NCBI GenBank assembly: GCA_964444975.1 | Contig: CAYUJD010000006.1 | Coordinates: 25,945 to 89,944 of the forward strand | Length of the DNA: 64,000 nucleotides | DNA from: VBAS01 sp964444975 | GTDB taxonomy: Bacteria > Bacteroidota > Bacteroidia > Chitinophagales > Chitinophagaceae | Reading direction: 5' to 3' | Shown here: piece after piece, positions 58,150-64,000 of the stretch | Position numbering within the stretch: position 1 is the stretch's first letter | Layout: each line of letters begins with the position of its first letter | The notes under the pieces: generated by a model | Databases searched by the model: none | What the model saw: the letters and a program-made list of their open reading frames with translations, nothing else | What the model was told of the DNA's origin: nothing | Program-made: the position numbers and the translations under genes

Positions 58150-58773
58150 TTAATTCGGAAATCCTGCACTTGCTTTCACCTCGTTTATCTGCTGCGTGTG
58201 GCGGTTGGTATGTGCCGAAATCATCAGGCAAAGCTGGTAGCAATCGAGCCAGCCGAACGGCATCTGGGTAACATGATTACGCAGATCTTCAGTTGTAGCT
58301 TTAATGTATTTAATGTGATTTACCCTGTTGGATTTAAAATCGGTCATCGCCTCTTCCATCGATTTATAGGGTGTGTTTTTGGGTTCAAATTTTTCGTTTG
58401 TTTTTACTTTCATTCCCCGGTCCTGAATCATGCTGATGATCTGTTCGTCGGTCATTTTTATTTCACTTCTTTTTTCGGGATTGGCTGTTGCATTCATTGT
58501 CATTTCAAGCAGGGTCCAGAGATTTTTTTCAGATATTGCAATGTGGTAAACACATTCCTGCACCGACCAGCTATCTGCTGATGGCTTATAATTTAACTGT
58601 TTAGAAGTAAGCCCCTTCACCGCGTCCACTAAATCAACACGGGTGTTTTTCATGTGGTCAGCAGCAAATTTTCTTTCCTTTTTGGTAAGCGAATTGTCGG
58701 TAGGGGTGCCGGCCAGGCCGGATAAAACAAGGAATAACAGAAGAAGATAACCGTACTTTTTTCTTCCGGGCAT
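58150..58773 (-). CDS. DinB-family protein with signal peptide
   Basis: The 207-residue protein has a hydrophobic signal-like start (MPGRKKYGYLLLLFLVLSGL) and a DinB four-helix domain: SWSVQECVYHIAISEKNLW, and HTNRHTQQINEVK at the C-terminus supply metal-binding His residues. DinB proteins are often thiol-dependent transferases, but the function here is unknown. The ATG at 58773 is used; 24 upstream residues of the longer frame look non-coding. Confidence 0.85.
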   Translation of the reverse strand: MPGRKKYGYLLLLFLVLSGLAGTPTDNSLTKKERKFAADHMKNTRVDLVDAVKGLTSKQLNYKPSADSWSVQECVYHIAISEKNLWTLLEMTMNATANPEKRSEIKMTDEQIISMIQDRGMKVKTNEKFEPKNTPYKSMEEAMTDFKSNRVNHIKYIKATTEDLRNHVTQMPFGWLDCYQLCLMISAHTNRHTQQINEVKASAGFPN

Positions 58774-58887
58774 AGCAATCGTTTTTATAGTTAGAATAAG
58801 GGTCGGGGGGTGAAGTTTCAATGGGAAAGGACGGAAAAGGTACAAAAGCCATTTTATTTAATGGCTGTTTTTTATCAACTTTTTTTA

Positions 58888-58920
58888 TTGAGAATTCACA
58901 AGCCGGCTTTCCTAACTTTA
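58888..58920 (+). promoter_or_regulatory. Promoter of the Nif3-like gene
   Basis: TTG at 58888-58890, a 22-nt spacer and TAACTTTA (58913-58920, one mismatch to TAnnTTTG) lie just before the ATG at 58925, giving a near-leaderless mRNA. Confidence 0.45.
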
Positions 58921-58924
58921 GTTT

Positions 58925-60022
58925 ATGAAAATTAAAGACGTTATAAATTACCTGGAGTCGCTGGCTCCGCTTTCATTGCAGGAAAGTTATGACAATGCCG
59001 GGCTTATTGCAGGAGATGAATACCAGGACTGTACCGGCATCCTGGTGTCGCTTGACGCTACGGCCGAAATAATTGATGAAGCAAAACGCAGGAACTGCAA
59101 CCTGGTGGTATCGCATCACCCTATCATTTTTTCGGGACTGAAAAAAATTTCTGAAAAAAACTATGTTGGCAGAGCCGTGATAGCGGCCATAAAAAACGAT
59201 ATAGCTCTTTATGCCATTCATACTAATCTCGATAATACTTCTGCAGGAGTAAACGGAAGAATAGCGGGCCTGCTTGGATTGCAGCATGTTTCAGTGCTTG
59301 CTTCCAGGGAAAGGATGTTGAAAAAACTCTACACTTTCGTGCCGGTTGGCAGCACAGATAAAGTGAGGCAGGCCATTTTTGACGCCGGCGGCGGGCACAT
59401 CGGTAGTTATTCTGAATGCAGTTTTAATGCCGAGGGCTTTGGCACTTTTAGGGGAGATGAAACCACCGACCCTTATGCAGGTAAACCGGGTGAATTGCAT
59501 TGGGAAAAAGAGATGAAAATGGAAGTGATATTTCCTGCGTGGCTCGAAAGGCGCATAATCAGCAACCTTGTTGCGGCTCATCCTTATGAAGAAGTGGCAT
59601 ATGATATTGTCAGCCTGGACAACGGGTCTTCGGCCATAGGCTCAGGCCTTGTGGGTGATTTGGCTGAGCCAATTGATGAACTTTTGTTTTTGAAAAAGGT
59701 AAAAGAAAAATTTAAGCTGGAAGTGATAAGACATACAGCACTTTTAAACCGCCCGGTAAAAAAAGTGGCAGTATGCGGCGGGGCAGGAAGTTTCCTGATT
59801 TCCAAAGCCTTGGCAGCCGGTGCTGATATATTTATAACTGCCGATATAAAATACCACGAGTTTTTTGATGCCGACGGAAGAATGCTTATTGCCGATATTG
59901 GCCACTATGAAAGCGAGCAATTCACCATCAACCTTTTGAAGGAATTTTTGGAGGAGAAATTCCCTACCTTTGCCGTCCTCAAAACTGAGGTAAGTACAAA
60001 CCCCGTGCGGTATTTTCTGTGA
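58925..60022 (+). CDS. Nif3-like dinuclear metal centre protein
   Basis: The 365-residue protein belongs to the Nif3/YbgI/GTP cyclohydrolase I type 2 family. The LSLQESYDNAGLIAGD start, VVSHHPIIFSGLKKI with metal-binding His residues, AIHTNLDN and the late DIGHYESEQF with His/Glu ligands are visible. The central insert with YTFVPVGSTDKVRQAIFDAG is the PII-like domain found in longer members. Toroidal hexamer; physiological role uncertain. Confidence 0.92.
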   Translation: MKIKDVINYLESLAPLSLQESYDNAGLIAGDEYQDCTGILVSLDATAEIIDEAKRRNCNLVVSHHPIIFSGLKKISEKNYVGRAVIAAIKNDIALYAIHTNLDNTSAGVNGRIAGLLGLQHVSVLASRERMLKKLYTFVPVGSTDKVRQAIFDAGGGHIGSYSECSFNAEGFGTFRGDETTDPYAGKPGELHWEKEMKMEVIFPAWLERRIISNLVAAHPYEEVAYDIVSLDNGSSAIGSGLVGDLAEPIDELLFLKKVKEKFKLEVIRHTALLNRPVKKVAVCGGAGSFLISKALAAGADIFITADIKYHEFFDADGRMLIADIGHYESEQFTINLLKEFLEEKFPTFAVLKTEVSTNPVRYFL

Positions 60023-60131
60023 GTGGTGAATGCTGAATAGCGAACAGGATGATGAACGGAGCGTCGCAACGGATGTTTCATAGCAGCATGGAAGCCGGGC
60101 TAACAATCAAAAAAAAACTTCAAACAATACA
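60023..60131. repeat. Spacer with GAGCGTCGCAACGGATGTTT tract
   Basis: The spacer contains GGTGAATGCTGAAT (resembling 23762-23775) and GAGCGTCGCAACGGATGTTTCATAGCAGCATGG (quoted as GAGCGTCGCAACGGATGTTT plus CATAGCAGCATGG). It shows partial wording in common with the 20-bp repeat (GCGTCGCA). No gene. Confidence 0.4.
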
Positions 60132-60887
60132 ATGGCACAAGTAAAAGATTATTCAGTTCAGGAAAAACTCACTTCCCTGATTACATTGCAGAAAATTGAA
60201 TCGAAACTGGATGAATTGAAAGTACTGAAAGGCGAGCTGCCGATGGAAGTAGCCGACCTGGAGGATGAAATCCAGGGTCTGCATGCACGGCAAACACGTA
60301 TTGAGGAAGAAATCAACGGCATCACCGAATTTATCGAGCAAAAGAAGGAAACAATAAAAGAAGCGCAGACGCTGGTGAAGAAATATGAGAAACAGAGTAA
60401 CAACGTAAAAAACAACCGGGAGTTTGAAGCCATCAATAAAGAAATTGAGATGCAGCAGCTGGAAGTGAAGCTGGCAGAAAAACACATCAAGGATGCTACG
60501 GATGAAATTGCGGAGAAGGCCGTGTTGCTGGACAAAGCCAAAAAAGCCATCGCAGCAAAAGAAACAGTGCTGACAACAAAAAAGGAGGAGCTGGAAAAGA
60601 TTATTGCATCCACTGAAAAGGAGGAAAAACATTTCAACAAGCTGGCCGCAGAGGCAAGAGATGCGGTGGACATCCGCCTGCTGCAGAGCTACAACAAGAT
60701 CCGCAACAGCTACCGCAATGGCCTTGCCGTGGTGCAGGTGGAACGGGATGCATGCGGCGGATGCTTTTATTCCATCCCTCCGCAAAAGCAGAGTGAAATA
60801 CGCCAGCACAAAAAAATAATGGTTTGCGAAAACTGCGGCCGTGTACTGGTTGACTCTGAGCTGCATGCTTTCGTTCAGATAGGGTAA
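60132..60887 (+). CDS. Coiled-coil zinc-ribbon protein (DUF164/zf-RING_7)
   Basis: The 251-residue protein is a long alpha-helical coiled coil (residues about 10-190) followed by a C4 zinc ribbon: CGGCFYSIPPQK ... CENCGRVL, with CxxC pairs as zinc ligands. The family is widespread and its role is not settled; a link to RNA or DNA transactions has been suggested for homologues. A terminator at 60906-60947 separates it from recN. Confidence 0.9.
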   Translation: MAQVKDYSVQEKLTSLITLQKIESKLDELKVLKGELPMEVADLEDEIQGLHARQTRIEEEINGITEFIEQKKETIKEAQTLVKKYEKQSNNVKNNREFEAINKEIEMQQLEVKLAEKHIKDATDEIAEKAVLLDKAKKAIAAKETVLTTKKEELEKIIASTEKEEKHFNKLAAEARDAVDIRLLQSYNKIRNSYRNGLAVVQVERDACGGCFYSIPPQKQSEIRQHKKIMVCENCGRVLVDSELHAFVQIG

Positions 60888-60905
60888 AAATTTTAATATG
60901 GTGAT

Positions 60906-60947
60906 AAACCCCGCCCCGATAAAACCCGGGCCGGGGTTTTTTATTTT
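60906..60947 (+). terminator. Intrinsic terminator before recN
   Basis: AAACCCCGCCCCG pairs with CCCGGGCCGGGGTTT (small G/C bulges) and is followed by TTTTTTATTTT. It is GC-rich and ends the zinc-ribbon transcript. The recN ATG is only 11 nt further on. Confidence 0.65.
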
Positions 60948-60957
60948 AAATTGCAGC

Positions 60958-62616
60958 ATGCTTAAAAAACTTTCCATTCAGAATTATGCCATCATTGATG
61001 CGCTGGAAACTTCATTCCTTCCCGGCATGAACAGTGTGACCGGCGAAACCGGCGCCGGCAAATCCATCATCATGGGTGCGCTGGGGCTGATACTGGGTGG
61101 GCGGGCCGATACCTCGGTACTGGTGAACAAGGGAAAAAAATGCATAGTGGAAGGAATTTTTGGCACGGATACTAAAACTGAAATAAGAAAGTTTCTTGCT
61201 GCCAATAACCTTGATGCAGAAGAAGAGCTGGTATTGCGACGTGAAATTGCAGTAAACGGGAAATCGAGAGCTTTCATCAACGACACGCCTGTCAATCTTG
61301 ACCAGCTGCGGCAACTCAGTTCGCTGCTGGTTGACCTGCACCAGCAATTCGATTCATTACAGCTGGGTGAAAATGATTTTCAGCGGCAGGTGCTGGATGC
61401 GCTGGCCGGTCACCAGGATACAATAAACGAATACCGCACCGGTTATTTTCATTGGAGAAATCTGCAGAAAGAGCTGGATGAACTAAAGCAGCGAAAACAG
61501 CAGTTTGATAAAGAAACGGACTACAACCGCTTTCAGTTTCATGAACTGGATGAAGCTGCTTTCAGGGAAAATGAAATAGAGGAAACGGATGCCGAGCTGA
61601 AGTTGCTGAACCATGCTGAAGCAATAAAGACGGCGCTGGCTTCTGTAGTGCAAGAGCTGAAGGAAAGTGAAAACCCCGTAGTGCAGCAGCTGAAAATATT
61701 AATCAACCGGCTTTATGATTATTCTTCATTTCATCCGCAGCTGGCTGAATTGATTCAGCGCCTGCAATCGGCACAGGTGGAGTTGCAGGACATTGCCGGC
61801 GATTTAAGCAGCATCAGCCATGAAGTGAATTATGATGCGGATAAAATTGAACGGCTGAATGAGCGGCTGGCGCTTGGCTACAAACTGATGAAAAAGCATG
61901 GCGTGAAAAACACGGCAGAGCTGCTGGCTGTACAAATGCAACTGGAGGAAAAGTTGCAGGCAGTTTTGAATATTGATGAAGAAATTCAAAAAAAGGAAAA
62001 AGCATTTGCAGAGAGCAGGCAGGCCCTGTTTAGGCTGGCAAATAATATTTCGGAAGCAAGAAAGAAACAGGTAAAACCGCTGGAAGAGAAGGTGAACAAA
62101 CTGCTGGCCCAGGTAGGAATGCCGAATGCGATGATAAAAGTTAAAGTAGAGATTAAGGATGAATTAGGACCGTATGGTGCAGATGAAATAGAATTTTTAT
62201 TTGATGCCAACCGTAGCAATCAATTTTTGGCGGTAAGTAAAGTAGCCAGTGGTGGTGAACTGAGCCGGCTGATGCTTTGCATCAAATCGCTGGTGGTGCA
62301 AAAGCTGGATATGCCCACGCTGATTTTTGATGAAATTGATACCGGCATTTCAGGTGAGGCGGCAAGGCAGGTAGGCATCATCATGAAAAATCTTTCCGCC
62401 AGCCGGCAGGTGGTTTGCATTACGCACCAGCCCCAGATAGCAGGTAAAGCCGATGCACATTTCCTGGTGTATAAGGAAAATGTAAATGGCTCGGTAAAAA
62501 CCAATATCCGCCTGCTTACCGGCGAAGAAAGAATAACTGCCATTGCCAAAATGCTAAGTGGTGAAAAAACGACGTCGGCAGCGCTGGAAAATGCAAGAGA
62601 GATGGTCAATAATTAG
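60958..62616 (+). CDS. recN: DNA repair protein RecN
   Basis: The 552-residue SMC-like ATPase has Walker A TGETGAGKSIIMGAL near residue 30, the coiled-coil region (RKELDELKQRKQQFDKETDY-like), the ABC signature SGGELSRLMLCIKSL and Walker B LIFDEIDTGISGEA. It acts in double-strand-break repair. The ATG at 60958 is chosen because the earlier GTG at 60901 lies in the terminator hairpin region. Confidence 0.95.
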   Translation: MLKKLSIQNYAIIDALETSFLPGMNSVTGETGAGKSIIMGALGLILGGRADTSVLVNKGKKCIVEGIFGTDTKTEIRKFLAANNLDAEEELVLRREIAVNGKSRAFINDTPVNLDQLRQLSSLLVDLHQQFDSLQLGENDFQRQVLDALAGHQDTINEYRTGYFHWRNLQKELDELKQRKQQFDKETDYNRFQFHELDEAAFRENEIEETDAELKLLNHAEAIKTALASVVQELKESENPVVQQLKILINRLYDYSSFHPQLAELIQRLQSAQVELQDIAGDLSSISHEVNYDADKIERLNERLALGYKLMKKHGVKNTAELLAVQMQLEEKLQAVLNIDEEIQKKEKAFAESRQALFRLANNISEARKKQVKPLEEKVNKLLAQVGMPNAMIKVKVEIKDELGPYGADEIEFLFDANRSNQFLAVSKVASGGELSRLMLCIKSLVVQKLDMPTLIFDEIDTGISGEAARQVGIIMKNLSASRQVVCITHQPQIAGKADAHFLVYKENVNGSVKTNIRLLTGEERITAIAKMLSGEKTTSAALENAREMVNN

Positions 62617-62666
62617 CCGTGTGCTGATGAGCCGGTAAACTGGTAAGCCAATAAGTAAATGCACAA

Positions 62667-62876
62667 ATGAAAAGAATAGTCGTTCTTTCATTGATTGTTG
62701 CCTTTATGGTGGCAGCTTTTTTTCTGAACAGGTGGATGCAGCAGCTGCTGAAGCCCAAAAAATCGTTGGGAAGATTGTTTCTCTATTTTTTAATTGTCCT
62801 GCTTTCTGTTTTTGTATTATCGTTCCTGATGGTGTTGCTGATTACAAAGTTTTACCCGGACGAGCTAATAAAATAA
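62667..62876 (+). CDS. Small hypothetical membrane protein
   Basis: The 69-residue product has two membrane segments (about residues 4-20 and 36-60) with a basic loop LLKPKKSLGR between them. No family is recognised. It lies between recN and fabI with 50 nt and 28 nt spacers. Codon use looks ordinary, and its coding status rests on length and hydropathy. Confidence 0.6.
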   Translation: MKRIVVLSLIVAFMVAAFFLNRWMQQLLKPKKSLGRLFLYFLIVLLSVFVLSFLMVLLITKFYPDELIK

Positions 62877-62904
62877 CTTCTTACTTTTACCGCCATTAAA
62901 ACCA

Positions 62905-63732
62905 ATGGCCATGGCATATAATCTTTTAAAAGGTAAGAAAGGAATCATCTTCGGGGCACTGGATGAAAAATCCATTGCCTGGAAAACGGCATTGAAATGC
63001 CACGAAGAAGGTGCACAGCTGGTGCTTACCAATGCCCCGGTGGCATTGCGCATGGGTGAAATAAATAAACTGGCCGAAGCAGTGAAAGCACCGGTAATCG
63101 GCGCCGATGTGACCAATATGGACGACCTGAAAAACCTGTTTGAAAAATCCCTGGAGCACTTTGGCGGCAAAATGGATTTTGTGCTGCACTCCATCGGCAT
63201 GAGCCTGAATGTGCGAAAAGGAAAACACTACACTGAGCTAAACTATGAATGGAATGCAAAGACGCTTGACATTTCGGCCATGAGCCTGCACCGGGTGCTG
63301 CGCACAGCCTGGGACCTGGATGCCCTGAATGAATGGGGCAGCGTGGTGGCGTTAACGTATATCGCTGCGCAAAGAGTATTTCCTGATTATAATGAAATGG
63401 CCGATGCCAAAAGCCTGCTGGAAAGTGTGACCCGCAGCTTTGGTTATCATTATGGTGTTAGAAAAAAAGTACGGGTGAATACCATTTCGCAATCGCCGAC
63501 AAGAACCACTGCAGGCAGTGGCGTGAAGGGCTTTGAAGGTTTTATTACATATGCTGAAAAAATGAGTCCGCTGGGCAATGCCAGTGCCGAAGACTGCGCC
63601 AACTACTGTGTGCTTATGTTCAGCGATCTTACCCGGATGGTGACGATGCAGAATCTTTTCCATGACGGAGGATTCAGTTTTACCGGGGTGACACAGGCGG
63701 TGATTGAGCAGATGGAACCCCCAACCCTTTAA
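62905..63732 (+). CDS. fabI: Enoyl-[acyl-carrier-protein] reductase (NADH) FabI
   Basis: The 275-residue SDR-type enzyme reduces trans-2-enoyl-ACP in fatty-acid synthesis. The GKKGIIFGALDEKSIAWKTA cofactor region, LHSIGMS, and the YNEMADAK catalytic Tyr-Lys pair (spacing YxxxxxxK) identify FabI. The start at ATG 62905 could alternatively be 62911. The final residues (MEPPTL) and the stop TAA at 63730-63732 are encoded by the C/G-rich repeat at 63717-63744, so the native C-terminus is slightly modified by the repeat. Confidence 0.95.
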   Translation: MAMAYNLLKGKKGIIFGALDEKSIAWKTALKCHEEGAQLVLTNAPVALRMGEINKLAEAVKAPVIGADVTNMDDLKNLFEKSLEHFGGKMDFVLHSIGMSLNVRKGKHYTELNYEWNAKTLDISAMSLHRVLRTAWDLDALNEWGSVVALTYIAAQRVFPDYNEMADAKSLLESVTRSFGYHYGVRKKVRVNTISQSPTRTTAGSGVKGFEGFITYAEKMSPLGNASAEDCANYCVLMFSDLTRMVTMQNLFHDGGFSFTGVTQAVIEQMEPPTL

Positions 63733-63744
63733 GGGGAGTAACGA
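63717..63744. repeat. C/G palindromic element, left arm, overlapping the fabI stop
   Basis: AACCCCCAACCCTTTAAGGG then GAGTAACGAG matches the CCCC...TTTAAGGGG end of the nuo-operon elements. It includes the fabI stop codon. Confidence 0.7.
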
Positions 63745-64000
63745 GCTTCCCATTTGTAATTTCTGTTAATTGCTTATGAGAATTACAAAACGTACAAATG
63801 TGCGACCCGCCTGCTCCGTCTGTGACGGATACGGCCTGCTTTCGCCATAGCTTCAACAAAAGCAAGCGGGCCGGCGAAACGGGAATTTAATAATCCCGAC
63901 GAAGCGAAGCTTGTCGGGATGCAGACCGAAACGTCAGCATAGCAATGAGGGTCTTCCTGTAAAAATGAAATCCACACCTGTCACGGATTTGTGAGAAAAT
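63745..64000. repeat. 256-bp region of palindromic repeats, no gene
   Basis: No convincing ORF, tRNA or known ncRNA is seen. Inverted repeats are visible at 63815-63829 (TCCGTC-TGT-GACGGA) and 63893-63920 (ATCCCGAC ... GTCGGGAT, 12-nt loop), the latter related in wording to the 18-bp palindromes. An AATTAC/GTAATT pair near 63758-63786 could form a third stem. Confidence 0.55.

Noticed and set aside
63745..64000. tRNA or housekeeping ncRNA in the right-hand intergenic region
   Set aside because: No T-loop (GGTTCGAATCC-like) or CCA-proximal stem, and no conserved core of RNase P, SRP or tmRNA RNA was found. Only independent hairpins are visible.

Overview
This is a bacterial chromosome segment of moderate GC content. 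It almost certainly comes from a Bacteroidota genome, most likely family Chitinophagaceae. The evidence is gliding/type IX secretion (T9SS) C-terminal sorting domains, PorP/SprF-like proteins, an ExbB-ExbD-ExbD-TonB cluster, a short NuoG, frequent non-ATG starts and intergenic promoters of the Bacteroidota type (TTTG / TAnnTTTG). Lineage is inferred from gene content and motifs only; no search was run.

Layout. (1) 1-0.7 kb, minus strand: low-molecular-weight protein tyrosine phosphatase followed by the start of hisS, cut by the window edge. (2) 0.8-4.7 kb: a TonB-like transducer, a small membrane protein, a PstS-like lipoprotein and a TPR protein. (3) 4.8-21.1 kb: a complete 14-subunit respiratory complex I operon (nuoA-N). 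It is interrupted by unrelated cassettes: VOC and DUF4440-like genes between nuoE and nuoF, a broken four-helix-bundle (23S-IVS type) gene between nuoF and nuoG, and an MNT/HEPN toxin-antitoxin pair with a frameshifted toxin between nuoG and nuoH. Most other gene junctions are filled by C/G-rich palindromic repeats. (4) 21.2-28.6 kb: a zinc metalloprotease, an orphan MacB/FtsX-type permease, and ExbB-ExbD-ExbD-TonB. (5) 28.6-33.4 kb: mnmE, a WecA/MraY-like sugar-phosphate transferase and recG. (6) 33.4-38.1 kb: a PKD/SBBP T9SS substrate with its PorP/SprF partner. (7) 38.2-47.1 kb: FAD-linked oxidase, membrane proteins, LOG family protein, Na+/solute symporter, O-methyltransferase, glucosaminidase-LysM protein, hypoxanthine phosphoribosyltransferase and VWA protein. 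(8) 47.1-50.3 kb: dnaJ and grpE (minus), then an RlmI-like methyltransferase. (9) 50.3-57.4 kb: a minimal T9SS sorting-domain protein, peroxiredoxin, aquaporin, and a second PorP/SprF plus giant PKD-repeat module on the minus strand. (10) 57.6-63.7 kb: lipoprotein, DinB protein, Nif3-like protein, zinc-ribbon coiled-coil protein, recN, a small membrane protein and fabI. The last 270 bp hold only palindromic repeats.

The strongest unexplained signal is repetitive rather than a new gene system. Several families of short palindromic elements occupy the intergenic spaces of the nuo operon almost exactly from stop codon to start codon. They sometimes supply the stop codon, and in places (nuoM/nuoN, nuoJ/nuoK, nuoK/nuoL, nuoA/nuoB) they end 3-5 bases before the next start codon. 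A different 18-bp palindrome occurs both between genes and inside coding sequence (mnmE, the phosphatase tail). A 152-bp palindromic insert splits the four-helix-bundle gene.
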